64,000 bases of DNA from Spirilliplanes yamanashiensis (GTDB lineage Bacteria; Actinomycetota; Actinomycetes; Mycobacteriales; Micromonosporaceae). The stretch spans positions 62,001-126,000 of the forward strand of contig NZ_BOOY01000025.1 of NCBI RefSeq assembly GCF_016863475.1, given 5' to 3'. Under the pieces are notes generated by a model. It was not told where the DNA came from. It made no database searches and was given only the letters and a program-made list of their open reading frames with translations. Below are positions 18,001-25,202 of the stretch, piece after piece; the first letter of the stretch is position 1; every line of letters starts with the position of its first letter. A program made the position numbers and the translations under genes.

Positions 18001-18343
18001 GGGCAGCGCCGCGGCGGCGCGCCCGCTGCCGCTGTCGCTCGTGCGGTTCCTGCCGAACGTCGACGAGCGGAACACCGTGATCGGCACCGACCGCTACGTG
18101 CTGGTGTTCACCACCCAGAAGCAGGCCGGGTCGGCCGCCGGGGCGATCACGGCGCTGACCCTGGAGCTGTCCCACGACGGCGGCCGCACCTGGGTCAAGC
18201 CGGTGATGGTCCGGGTCGGCGGCACCGGCGTCGCGCTGGTCGAGCGGCCGGAGGGCACCGGCACGGTGACGATCCGCAGCACGGCGACGGACGCCGCCGG
18301 CAACACGGTCGAGCAGACCATCGCGAACGCCTACCGCTACTGA
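15029..18343 (+). CDS. Secreted S8 family serine peptidase (subtilase), multidomain
   Basis: Predicted 1104-residue exported protease. A signal peptide covers residues 1-28 (AAALAMVPPATAAAA) and a propeptide-like region extends to about 200. The subtilase domain has the catalytic triad Asp230 (GVIDGG), His260 (GHGTHVA) and Ser426 (GTSMAAPH), with an intervening oxyanion Asn in SAGNSG. The roughly 600 residues after the catalytic domain are beta-rich, beginning with a DUF-like Ig domain (about 490-600), and probably mediate substrate or wall binding. Homologous large actinobacterial subtilases are extracellular. The GTG start follows a weak purine-rich site. A strong terminator follows. Confidence 0.92.
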   Translation: MPSRTRAGFCLLSLAAALAMVPPATAAAAPPDPAPAPSGDARTVTLVTGDRFAVANGGRSVVKLPSPGREHVHYLTQRIGGRLEVVPADAQPLLAAGRLDPRLFDVTTLLEFGYDDSRAELPLIVEYAGGAAGAKKVRAGAAAADADVVKDLGAVGGLAVEQERDRAADLWDALTTPAGAGTRGLRGEVAKVWLDGLRELQLDESVPLIGAPEAWRAGYTGEGVSVGVIDGGVDDSHPDLAGRVVARDFTGTGLTDVTGHGTHVASTIAGKGGRSGVAPGASIYSGKACPDRRCAESAMLDAMRWMAADLRLRVVNISIGSPDSPGVDQLEEAVDTLSRAHGTLFVVSAGNSGANVPVGSPASADAALAVAATGKDDTLADYSSVGPRADAGTLKPEIAAPGTDITAAAAASVGSATGYTTMSGTSMAAPHVAGAAALLAQRHPQWTATQLKAALMASTRPLAEELSPYEQGAGRLDAARAVTQSVTTEPASVQVDDLSAGGAAVTRTVTYRNAGPADVTLKLGLTGRTTLGKAAPAGMFALGADTVTVPAGGESTVDVVVDARTAARPGAFGGVLTATGDGVSVRTPVGLDRQPTVKLTLNHLDRTGRATSIARTVVAGLDSRYVMRTDNVGPQGSLELRLPAGRYLVSSTVMTLTGTGRTVTMLTDPELDLTADTVVGMDARLGKPVALAVDRPGAVQTGGYLNVAATVGDGQLLGYGIGGPFRDVFSARVGGGGSAAHVESRVSANFAEAGTDGSGTNSPWTVAVALDEPGTILDGYERTVTSAEMATVRQDLAAAVDGSTATLFNIPVWPGYGPDDFAAATEHALPGTRTDHFVSEGGVTWETQFWHNVKGMLDFLPEVPSYANSVTAKPKTYRAGRTYRESWNRGAFGPSFPGYGLFADGYVRDGDRITGVPNLYSDDQGRYASAITVGSFVRLDRDGQTVHTQTYPGLDVDVPPGEATYRLLVNTGRRPLVGLGTQNMVAWTFRSGSAAAARPLPLSLVRFLPNVDERNTVIGTDRYVLVFTTQKQAGSAAGAITALTLELSHDGGRTWVKPVMVRVGGTGVALVERPEGTGTVTIRSTATDAAGNTVEQTIANAYRY

Positions 18344-18352
18344 TCATTTGGC

Positions 18353-18399
18353 AGGATCCTGACGGCCGCCGGCATGACGCCGGCGGCCGTCCGGATCCT
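18353..18399 (+). terminator. Strong hairpin after the subtilase gene
   Basis: Bases 18361-18373 pair perfectly with 18379-18391 (13 bp, 5-nt loop). The stem is extended by AGGATCC (18353-18359) pairing with GGATCCT (18393-18399). Confidence 0.75.
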
Positions 18400-18404
18400 A
18401 GGCT
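18399..18404 (+). promoter_or_regulatory. -10 element TAGGCT, predicted leaderless MDMPI transcript
   Basis: TAGGCT is followed by 6 nt and the ATG at 18411. The T at 18399 is also the last base of the preceding terminator stem. Confidence 0.45.
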
Positions 18405-18410
18405 CGACCC

Positions 18411-19097
18411 ATGTCGTACCTGGAGATCCGGTCCGCCGCGACCGGGCAGTTCGCGCTGCTCGCCGAGCGCGTCGGGCAGCTCACCGACGCCGACCTGGCG
18501 CTGCCCACCCGCCTGCCGCCGTGGACCGTGCGCGAACTGGTCGCCCACGTCACCCGCAACATCGACGCGCTCGCCGGCGCGCTCGCCGCGCCCGCCCCCG
18601 AGGCGGCCACCGTCACCCTCGACGACTACTACGGGCTGGCCGCCGCGGCCGCCGACGGCATCCGCGAGCGGGCCGCCGGCGAGGCCGCCACCGGCATCCG
18701 CTGGCAGGACGAGATCGGCGCCGTCGCCGCCCGGGTCACCGCCGCCCTGCCCGGCGCCGACCGGCTCGTCACCGCCCGGATGGGCGACCTGACGCTCGAA
18801 GACTTCCTCGTCACCCGGTGCGTCGAGGGCACCGTGCACGGCTTCGACCTGGCCCGCGCCCTCGACGCCCCACCCGGCGACTGGCTGCACCCCGCCGCCA
18901 CCGACGTGTGCCTGCGGCTGCTCGCCCGGCTCGGCGCCGCCCACGGCATCACCGCCGACGTGCGCACCGCCCCCGTCGTCGTCGGCTACGCCGGCCGCGC
19001 CGTCACCACCACCGTCGCCGGGTACGCCGAGTGGGCCACCGGCCGCGGCCCGGCCCCCGCCCCCTGGCTCGACGGCCTGCCGGCGGTGATCCGATGA
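18411..19097 (+). CDS. Maleylpyruvate isomerase family mycothiol-dependent enzyme
   Basis: Predicted 228-residue cytoplasmic protein with an MDMPI N-terminal metal-binding domain (WTVRELVAHVTRNIDALAGAL, about 38-58, and CVEGTVHGFDLARAL, about 138-152). The histidines of both helices are the expected metal ligands. The C-terminal part (about 160-228) is a small mixed domain ending WLDGLPAVIR, as in MDMPI_C proteins. Substrate unknown. Its stop overlaps the ATG of the 36-codon ORF (ATGA), which begins a chain of overlapping genes through 20018. Confidence 0.83.
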   Translation: MSYLEIRSAATGQFALLAERVGQLTDADLALPTRLPPWTVRELVAHVTRNIDALAGALAAPAPEAATVTLDDYYGLAAAAADGIRERAAGEAATGIRWQDEIGAVAARVTAALPGADRLVTARMGDLTLEDFLVTRCVEGTVHGFDLARALDAPPGDWLHPAATDVCLRLLARLGAAHGITADVRTAPVVVGYAGRAVTTTVAGYAEWATGRGPAPAPWLDGLPAVIR

Positions 19098-19204
19098 CCG
19101 ACCGGCTGTTCGGCGCCGCGCACGTCCGCCCGTTCGTCCCCGTCCCCCAGCCGGCGCACGCCGTGCCGGAGGTCCCGCACCGCAGGAAGGTGGTCCTCGC
19201 ATGA
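19094..19204 (+). CDS. 36-residue ORF coupled by ATGA overlaps, possible gene remnant
   Basis: Starts with ATG overlapping the MDMPI stop and ends with TGA overlapping the cupin ATG, so it fills the gap exactly. Every codon except the start region ends in G or C, arguing for translation. The peptide begins MTDRLFGAAHVR, which resembles the N-terminus of nitroreductase-family deazaflavin-dependent oxidoreductases, then becomes proline-rich and ends HRRKVVLA. I infer it may be an internally deleted remnant of such a gene kept as a coupling ORF. A true small protein is also possible. Confidence 0.5.
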   Translation: MTDRLFGAAHVRPFVPVPQPAHAVPEVPHRRKVVLA

Positions 19205-19515
19205 AGATCCTCGCCGAGGCCGGGCGACCCGGCGCCGGGTACGCCGAGCACCTGCGCACCGCCGACCTCAGCGTCGGCACCTACTCGCTGCCCGCCGGGG
19301 CCGCCGACGGTCAGCAGCCGCACACCGAGGACGAGGTCTACGTGGTCACCGCCGGGCGGGCCGTGCTGTGGACGCCCGGCGGCAGCGCGCCCGTGGGGCC
19401 CGGCACGGTCGCGTTCGTGCCCGCGGGGGAGGAGCACCGGTTCACCGACATCACCGAGGACCTCACCGTGCTGGTGATCTTCGGGCCCGCCGAGCACACC
19501 CGGCGGCCCGGATGA
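19201..19515 (+). CDS. Small single-domain cupin protein
   Basis: Predicted 104-residue cytoplasmic beta-barrel. Cupin motif 1 is seen as QPHTEDEVYVVTAG and motif 2 as PGTVAFVPAGEEHRF. His, Glu and the second-motif His could bind a metal. Members range from sugar isomerases to stress or signalling proteins, and the substrate here is unknown. It is translationally coupled at both ends: its ATG overlaps the small ORF stop and its TGA overlaps the ATG of the broken AraC-type gene. Confidence 0.8.
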   Translation: MKILAEAGRPGAGYAEHLRTADLSVGTYSLPAGAADGQQPHTEDEVYVVTAGRAVLWTPGGSAPVGPGTVAFVPAGEEHRFTDITEDLTVLVIFGPAEHTRRPG

Positions 19516-20018
19516 GCCTCGACGACGTCGCCGTCCACGGCTTCGACCGGCTCCAGTCCGCCGACGTGGTGGCCGTCGCGCCGTCCGGCAGCATCGACAC
19601 GCCGGCGTGCTGTACGTCGACGACGAGCCCGTCTACACCTCGGCCGGCGCCGCCGCCGGCATCGACCTGTGCCTGCACCTGGGGCGTAAGGAACAGGGCG
19701 CCGCCGTCGCCAACGCCGTCGCCCGGCGCATGGTCGTGCCGCCGTGCCGCGACGGCGGCCAGGCCCAGTACGTCGAGGCGGCGCACCTTCGCGCGCCGGT
19801 TCCGTGCCGTCGCCGGCACCACCCCGTACGCCTGGGTGCTGCGCCAGCGGGTGCTCGCGGCGCAGCGGCTCATCGAGGAGCGGGCGGATCTGTCCATGGA
19901 GGACGTGGCCGGGCTCGTCGGGTTCGGGTCGGCCGCCCTGCTGCGTCAGCACTTCGTGCGGGAGCTGGGCACCGCGCCGTCGAGCTACCGGCAGGCGTTC
20001 ACCCGCCGCGCCGGCTAG
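19512..20018 (+). pseudogene. Decayed GlxA-type AraC family transcriptional regulator
   Basis: Intact members have about 310-330 residues: a DJ-1/PfpI-like domain followed by two AraC helix-turn-helix units. Here only about 500 bp remain and family segments fall in different frames. After MSLDDVAVHGFDRLQSAD, the segment LYVDDEPVYTSAGAAAGIDL through ARRMVVPPCRDGGQAQYVE is read from 19607 in a second frame. RTFARRFRAVAGTTPYAW through RELGTAPSSYRQAF is read in another frame ending at 20018. Much of the first domain and one helix-turn-helix are missing. At least two frameshifting deletions are implied, so it is very probably non-functional. Confidence 0.8.
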
Positions 20019-20380
20019 CTGCGCAGGCAGATGTCGAACGGGTGGCCGGACGGGTCGAGCAGGACCCGCCACCGCTCCGGGTTCGGCTGCTGCGCGGGCC
20101 GGGTGGCGCCCAGCTCCACGCAGCGCGCCTCGGCGGCGTCCAGGTCGTCGACGTAGAAGTCGAGGTGGAACCGCTTGGGCGAGGACTCGTCTGGCCAGCC
20201 GACCGGGGCGTGCGCCTCGATCCGGCCGAAGCCGATGGAGCTGGTGCCGTCCGAGATCATCGCGTACTCGTCCTGGCTGTGGGTGACGTCCCAGCCGGTG
20301 ATCGCGGCGTAGAACGAGGCCAGCCGCGCCGGGTCGGCGCAGTCGATGCTGACCATGATGAGCTGGGCAAAGCCGGGCAT
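20015..20380 (-). CDS. VOC (glyoxalase/bleomycin-resistance) family protein
   Basis: Predicted 121-residue cytoplasmic protein with one vicinal-oxygen-chelate fold: an N-terminal ADPARLASFYAAITGW helix, a central RFHLDFYVDDLDAAEARCVELGA repeat boundary and a terminal LLDPSGHPFDICL strand. Such proteins bind or modify small molecules, often after dimerising. The ATG at 20380 is preferred to an upstream start at 20437 because the family begins at MPGFAQLIMVSIDC. Its stop codon overlaps that of the convergent pseudogene through a shared CTAG. Confidence 0.83.
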   Translation of the reverse strand: MPGFAQLIMVSIDCADPARLASFYAAITGWDVTHSQDEYAMISDGTSSIGFGRIEAHAPVGWPDESSPKRFHLDFYVDDLDAAEARCVELGATRPAQQPNPERWRVLLDPSGHPFDICLRS

Positions 20381-20495
20381 GATGGGCCGCCTTCCGTCGA
20401 ACGTGTGCGGGTCCATCCTGCGCGGCAAGACTGACACGTGCTGTCAGGTACTGGCGCCGGTCCCCGAGACGGGAACCAGCGCCCGCACCGTCAGG

Positions 20496-22268
20496 TCACC
20501 GCCGCGGGACGCGCGGCGCGACCGGCGGCAGCTCGCGGGCCACCGCGGCGCGCGCCGCCGGGGCCGGCTGGAACGGCTGCGCGTCGCCCGTGCACACCGT
20601 GCCGCGCTGCGGCAGCGCCACCGACAGCAGGTAGGCGTCCATCGCGGACGTCACACACGCCGACGTGCCGTACGCGGTGTGGCCCCAGCTGTCGCTCGAC
20701 AGCAGGCGCGAGTTCGGCAGCAGGCGCGCCGAGCTCACCGCGTCGTCGTAATTGGTCGCCGGGTCGTAGTAGTTGCCCACGACCAGCACCGGCGCCGACG
20801 TCCGCTTGTTCCACGGGCCGAAGTACGCGTCCTCGTCCCGGACCGACCACGCGTTGCGGGCGCACTGCACGGTGCCCCAGTCCCAGGCCCGGCCGAAGTA
20901 CGGGGCGCGCCGGTCGGCGGCCGCCGTCTGGGCCGGCCACTGCTCGGCGCGGCTCGGGTGCAGAGCGTCGGTGCACGCCACCCCGGAGTACGCCTCGTAG
21001 CCGTTGTCGTAGAACTCCTCCTCGGGCTCCTCGGCGGCTGCCCGCAGCCGGGCCAGCGCGGCCGGGTCGGCTCCCGCCCGCCCCTCCTGCTCGAGGTGGA
21101 TGGCGAGCGTCTCGGCCACGATGAACTCCGCGCCGTTGGGGTCGTACAGCGCGCCCAGCGTGTAGCTGACGAAGTCGGCGTAGGTGATGGTCAACGGCTC
21201 GCCGCCCGGCACCTCGATCACCAGGGGCTGCTTGCGCAGCCGCTGCGCCACCAGGTCGTACAGCTTGCGCGGGTCGCCCTCGGCGGCCAGCGCGCACACC
21301 TCGGCGCCCGCCCGGCCGCAACGGGTCAGCAGCTCGCGCAGCGCCCGGTACGCGCCGTCGGCGCTGCGCAGCCGGTCGTCCTGGATGATCTCGGCGGTGC
21401 GCCGGGTGCCGACCCAGGACACCGGGTTGATGACGCCGTCGATGGCCACGGCCCGCACCCGGTCCGGGAACATGTTGGCGTAGTACTGCCCGAGCGCGGT
21501 GCCGTAGCTGAAGCCCAGGTAGGTGAGCTTGCTGTCGCCGACGGCGCGGCGCAGCACGTCCATGTCGCGGGCCGCCTCGGCGGTCGACATGGCGCCGGAC
21601 AGCGGGCGGCCCGTGGTGGAACAGCCGCGGCCCAGCTTCTTGGCCGAGGCGATGAACGCCTTCTCCTCGGCGGCGCCGACGGGGAACGGCACGTTCATGC
21701 CCGCCATGGCCTCCGCCTGGGCGGCGGCGGACGGGAAGCAGCGCACGCCGTCGGTGCCGTTGCCCTCGATGCCGCGCGGGTCGAAGCCGACCACGTCGAA
21801 GCGGGCCAGCACCTCGGGGCTGAGGAAGCGGGGCGCGGCCACGGCGATCGCCACGCCGCTGCCGCCCGGACCGCCGGGGTTGACGAACAGCGTGCCGATG
21901 CGGCGGGCCGGGTCGGCCGCCTTCACCCGGGCGACGGCGATGTCGACCTTCGCGCCGCCCGGCCGGTCGTAGTCGAGCGGAAGCTGCACGGTGTCGCACT
22001 CGGCGACCTCGAAGCAGCTCTCCCAGGTGAACCGGGGCGCGGCCACACGGTCCACCCGGCGGCGCTCCTCGGCGCTGGTGCGGTCGCCGTACGGCGAGCC
22101 CGCCGTGGCGGCGGCGGGGGCGGCGGCCGGGGCCGCGGCCGAGGTCGCGGCCGAGGTCGCGGCCGGGTCGCCGGCGGGGGCGGCGGCGACCGGCCCGGCG
22201 GCGGCGAGGCCGGCCAGCAGCGTGCCGGCGGCGGCGCCCGCGAGCAGCGGGCGGTACGTCAGGTGCAT
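20496..22268 (-). CDS. Secreted alpha/beta hydrolase, tripeptidyl-aminopeptidase-like (S33/TAP)
   Basis: Predicted 590-residue exported enzyme. A signal peptide (residues 1-30, ending VAAAP) is followed by an Ala/Pro/Thr low-complexity linker. The hydrolase domain has the oxyanion block LFVNPGGPGGSG, the nucleophile elbow GFSYGTALG, an acidic residue in NYYDPATNY and the catalytic His in SDSWGHTAYG. The final about 100 residues form the TAP-like C-terminal domain with paired cysteines. Relatives in Streptomyces (SlpD/SlpE, Tap) remove N-terminal peptides from secreted proteins. ATG at 22268 has GAAGGA upstream; an earlier start at 22364 lacks such support. Confidence 0.9.
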   Translation of the reverse strand: MHLTYRPLLAGAAAGTLLAGLAAAGPVAAAPAGDPAATSAATSAAAPAAAPAAATAGSPYGDRTSAEERRRVDRVAAPRFTWESCFEVAECDTVQLPLDYDRPGGAKVDIAVARVKAADPARRIGTLFVNPGGPGGSGVAIAVAAPRFLSPEVLARFDVVGFDPRGIEGNGTDGVRCFPSAAAQAEAMAGMNVPFPVGAAEEKAFIASAKKLGRGCSTTGRPLSGAMSTAEAARDMDVLRRAVGDSKLTYLGFSYGTALGQYYANMFPDRVRAVAIDGVINPVSWVGTRRTAEIIQDDRLRSADGAYRALRELLTRCGRAGAEVCALAAEGDPRKLYDLVAQRLRKQPLVIEVPGGEPLTITYADFVSYTLGALYDPNGAEFIVAETLAIHLEQEGRAGADPAALARLRAAAEEPEEEFYDNGYEAYSGVACTDALHPSRAEQWPAQTAAADRRAPYFGRAWDWGTVQCARNAWSVRDEDAYFGPWNKRTSAPVLVVGNYYDPATNYDDAVSSARLLPNSRLLSSDSWGHTAYGTSACVTSAMDAYLLSVALPQRGTVCTGDAQPFQPAPAARAAVARELPPVAPRVPRR

Positions 22269-22402
22269 GAGGGTCCTTCCGAGGGGTGGGTGGGGGACCG
22301 GTTCGGGAGTGACCGTATCGCGCGCTGTCGATGGCGGCGCCGGACTCCGCCCCGAGGGGCACATTCCTCAGGTCGGCCGCCCCGCCGCCGAACGGGACCT
22401 TC

Positions 22403-22993
22403 GTGCGATCGACCCGGACGGCGCTGCTCGGTGCGCTCGCGGCCCTGCCGCTGCTGCTGAGCGGATGCGACACGTCCATGATCACCGGCAAGGACGGCGC
22501 CGCCGACACGGTCGTCGCCGAGGGGAGCGCGTCACCCGAGGACAGCTGGATCCTGTTCGAGAAGGGCCGGGCCGCGGCCACGCCGAAGCCGTCCGCCACC
22601 GCCAAGCCGTCGCCCACCCCGACGCCGTCGTTCAGCCCGCTGCCCGAGGACACCGTCTGCGCCTTCGACTGGCTCGCCGGGCAGGTGCTGCTGCCGGTGA
22701 ACACCGAGGTCGGCGCGGGCTCGATCCGGGCGAGCTGGCCGCGGGTCGGCGAGCCGCCGCCGGACTCCTTCCGCATCACCGCCGTGCCGCAGGACAACGT
22801 CAGCGGCGTCCAGCCCGAGCTGGAGTGGCAGACGGTCACCGTGACGTCGGGCTGCTCGGCCAGCGGCACCATCACCGGGCTGCGGCCCGGGCGGCCGTAC
22901 ATCGTCTGGGTCGACGCGCCCGAGTCCGGCTACCAGCTCGACGGCACGCCGCGCCCGCGCAGCGGCCGGTCGGGCGTCGTCTACCCGGAGTGA
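22403..22993 (+). CDS. Lipoprotein with fibronectin-III-like domain
   Basis: Predicted 196-residue exported lipoprotein. From GTG at 22403 the N-terminus is an ideal lipoprotein signal (RSTRTALLGALAALPLLLSGC), with the modified cysteine at residue 22. A Pro/Thr/Ser-rich spacer (about 60-85) leads to a beta-rich domain resembling fibronectin type III (IRASWPRVG..., ITGLRPGRPYIVWVDAP) with two cysteines. An ATG at 22331 would add 24 residues and displace the signal, so I reject it. It is divergent from the hydrolase gene. Function unknown; surface attachment or protein binding is likely. Confidence 0.75.
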   Translation: MRSTRTALLGALAALPLLLSGCDTSMITGKDGAADTVVAEGSASPEDSWILFEKGRAAATPKPSATAKPSPTPTPSFSPLPEDTVCAFDWLAGQVLLPVNTEVGAGSIRASWPRVGEPPPDSFRITAVPQDNVSGVQPELEWQTVTVTSGCSASGTITGLRPGRPYIVWVDAPESGYQLDGTPRPRSGRSGVVYPE

Positions 22994-22994
22994 C

Positions 22995-23399
22995 TCAGAG
23001 GCCGGCCGACACCCGCTCGTAGACGGCGACCGCCGTGGTCGGGTCGTCCAGGCCGCGGTCGAGCTGCGGGTCGTAACCGGCCAGGCCGGTCTCGCGCTCC
23101 ACCACCGCCCCCAGCCGGTACGCCTTGGCGAGCGCCTCGCGCGCCGCCGCGCCGGTGTGCCCGAACGGCACCGTGATGACGGCGCGGCCCGCCGCCAGGC
23201 CGAGCCGGACGCCGGACTCCTCGTCGCCCAGCTCCGGCGGCGACACCTGCACCGCGCCGAGGATCTCGCGGGCGGCCGTCACGAGCCGGTCGAACACGGC
23301 GGGGTCCGGAGCCGCCGCGGCGGCGGCGCGCCCCGCGGCTAGGGCGTCCTCCCAGTCCTGGCCGGGCGCCTTGGGCACGAAGGCGAGGTCGTAACTCAT
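22995..23399 (-). CDS. Hypothetical small protein
   Basis: Predicted 134-residue acidic, alanine-rich cytoplasmic protein, without signal peptide or membrane segment. It begins MSYDLAFVPKAPGQDWEDAL and ends YDPQLDRGLDDPTTAVAVYERVSAGL. I do not recognise a characterised family. A GGAG sequence lies just before the ATG. It lies 44 bp after the M23 peptidase gene on the same strand and may be co-transcribed with it. Confidence 0.7.
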   Translation of the reverse strand: MSYDLAFVPKAPGQDWEDALAAGRAAAAAAPDPAVFDRLVTAAREILGAVQVSPPELGDEESGVRLGLAAGRAVITVPFGHTGAAAREALAKAYRLGAVVERETGLAGYDPQLDRGLDDPTTAVAVYERVSAGL

Positions 23400-23443
23400 G
23401 ATCTCCACAGTGCCACAGCGGGCTGCCGCCCGGGGCGCGGCGC

Positions 23444-24229
23444 TCAGCGGCAGCCGGGGATCGACACGCCCCGGTCGGCCAGCCAGCGGGTCGGCTCGAC
23501 GGGGTTGCGCCACGCGCCCCGGTGCACCTCGAAGTGCAGGTGCGGGCCGGTGGAGTTGCCGGTCGAGCCCTCCTCGCCGAGCTGCTCGCCGGCGCTCACC
23601 CTGTCGCCGACCGAGACGTGCCGCTCGCGCAGGTGGGCATAGTGGGTGAGGAAGCCGTTGGGGTGCTCGACCAGGACGCTGATGCCGTACCCGCCGGCCC
23701 AGTTGCCGGCCTGCACGACCCGGCCGGCGCCCGCGGCCCGGACCGGGGTGCCGGCCGGCGCGGCCAGGTCGACGCCCGCGTGCAGGCGGCCCCAGCGCTG
23801 GCCGAAGCAGGACGTGGTGCGCCCGGACGGCATCGGGTCCACCCAGGCCGGCGCCGCCGCCTTCTTCGGGGCGGGCTTCGCCTTCTTCTTCGCCGGCTGC
23901 GCCACCGGGGTGCCGGGCGCGGCCAGCGGCACCGTGGGCGCGGCGGGGGCGCGGGCGGCGGAGCGCGAGGCGGGCGGTTCGGCGGCGCGCGCCTCCAGCG
24001 CGATGACCGTGTCGGCCGTCGGCGGGGCGTCCTGTCCGGCGCCGGCGGCGCTGCCGCCGGCGATGCCGACGCCGGCCAGCAGCGCCGCCGTGGCGGCCAC
24101 CTGCCGGCCGCGCTCGGCGGCGTCGAACGGGGCCCGGTGCCGGCCGCGGCCGAACAACGGTTCGTCGGCCCGGTGCCGGCCGGTCTCGACCGGCCGGTGC
24201 CGTCCGGGGGTGCGCTGCCGATGCTTCAC
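23444..24229 (-). CDS. M23 (LytM-type) metallopeptidase, secreted or membrane-anchored
   Basis: Predicted 261-residue protein. After a basic 45-residue N-terminus comes one hydrophobic segment (VAATAALLAGVGIAGGSAAGAG), then an Ala/Pro/Lys linker, and the LytM domain over about 130-255. Zinc-binding residues are present: the His and Asp of RLHAGVDLA and the HxH of GPHLHFEV. Members cleave peptidoglycan cross-links, or act as activators when degenerate; here the site looks intact. The GTG start has no clear ribosome binding site, so the N-terminus is uncertain. It is downstream of the flavodoxin-like gene on the same strand. Confidence 0.88.
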   Translation of the reverse strand: MKHRQRTPGRHRPVETGRHRADEPLFGRGRHRAPFDAAERGRQVAATAALLAGVGIAGGSAAGAGQDAPPTADTVIALEARAAEPPASRSAARAPAAPTVPLAAPGTPVAQPAKKKAKPAPKKAAAPAWVDPMPSGRTTSCFGQRWGRLHAGVDLAAPAGTPVRAAGAGRVVQAGNWAGGYGISVLVEHPNGFLTHYAHLRERHVSVGDRVSAGEQLGEEGSTGNSTGPHLHFEVHRGAWRNPVEPTRWLADRGVSIPGCR

Positions 24230-24286
24230 CGGCGGGAGGCTGCCAAAGAGCCCTGAGGTCCGCCTGTGGTCGCGCTGAGGTGCGGG

Positions 24287-24892
24287 TCAGCTGGCGGGGT
24301 ACGGGCTGCCCGCGAGCAGGTGCGCGAGGTGCGCCGCGTTCGCGGCCAGGGTCTTCGTGGCCGCGCCCGTGGTGTCCGGCTTGGGCCCGGCGTCCTTGTA
24401 GTCCTGGCCCTTCATCGCCTCGCCGACCCAGTAGGTGCTGGCGTTGGCGGCGGCGGTGAACCCGACGTCGTTGAGCGCCTGCAGCACCGAGGCGGTGACC
24501 TGGTGCGCGCCGTCCTCGTTGCCGACGACGGCCACGGCCGCGACCTTGCCGAACGTCAGCAGGCGGCCCTGGTCGTCGGTCTCCGACAGCTCGGCGTCGA
24601 GCCGTTCCAGCACCATTTTGCAGACGCTCGACGGCTGGCCCAGCCAGATCGGGCTGGCGACGACCAGGATCTGGGCGTCGAGCAGCTTGGCCCGGATGGC
24701 CGGCCACTCGTCGCCACCGCCCTCGTCGGTCGTCACGCCGAACTTCACGTCGTGGTCGACGACCCGGATCACCTCGCCGGTGACGTCGTGGTCGGCCAGG
24801 GCGGTCAGGACCTCCCGGCCGAGCAGCTCGGCGCTCGACTCGGCGGGGGACGGCTTGAGCGTGCAGCACAGCACCAGTGCCTTCAATGTCAT
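24287..24892 (-). CDS. Flavodoxin/NAD(P)H-dependent FMN reductase family protein
   Basis: Predicted 201-residue cytoplasmic alpha/beta protein. An N-terminal phosphate-binding turn (ALVLCCTLKPSPAESSAELL) and the central ILVVASPIWLGQPSS segment bind FMN in this family. The loop VAVVGNEDGAHQVTASVLQALNDVGF is also typical. It could reduce quinones or act as an electron carrier; the partner is unknown. Divergent from the small DUF6343 gene. Confidence 0.82.
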   Translation of the reverse strand: MTLKALVLCCTLKPSPAESSAELLGREVLTALADHDVTGEVIRVVDHDVKFGVTTDEGGGDEWPAIRAKLLDAQILVVASPIWLGQPSSVCKMVLERLDAELSETDDQGRLLTFGKVAAVAVVGNEDGAHQVTASVLQALNDVGFTAAANASTYWVGEAMKGQDYKDAGPKPDTTGAATKTLAANAAHLAHLLAGSPYPAS

Positions 24893-24933
24893 GATCAGGC
24901 GTTACCCGGGCGCGGGCCGGGTAATCGAGGGCC

Positions 24934-25161
24934 ATGAACCTGGGGCGGCAGCCGCGCGGCCGGCGCGGCGACTTCGACCGGCCGTACTCCGCGCTGACGC
25001 TGCGCCTGTGGCTGGCCGTGTTCGGCCTGGTCGCCTGCGCGGTGCTGGCGGTGCTGTCGTGGCGGGCCGACCTCGACGGCATGGCGTGGGTGCTCGTCGT
25101 GCTGGCCGTCGTCGCGGCCGGCGACATCGTGGTGGTGCAGCTGCGGCGGCACGCCCGGTGA
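24934..25161 (+). CDS. Small two-helix membrane protein, DUF6343-like
   Basis: Predicted 75 residues: a basic N-terminus, then two hydrophobic helices (LWLAVFGLVACAVLAVL and WVLVVLAVVAAGDIVVV) joined by a short polar loop, and a basic tail. The pattern, with a leading RPYSALTLRLWLA segment, matches the small actinobacterial DUF6343 family. Function unknown. It precedes the GAF histidine kinase by 41 bp and may be co-transcribed with it. Confidence 0.65.
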   Translation: MNLGRQPRGRRGDFDRPYSALTLRLWLAVFGLVACAVLAVLSWRADLDGMAWVLVVLAVVAAGDIVVVQLRRHAR

Positions 25162-25202
25162 CCCCGGCTCAGTAACCCGCGACCGGTGCCGAAGGGGCCG
25201 GT

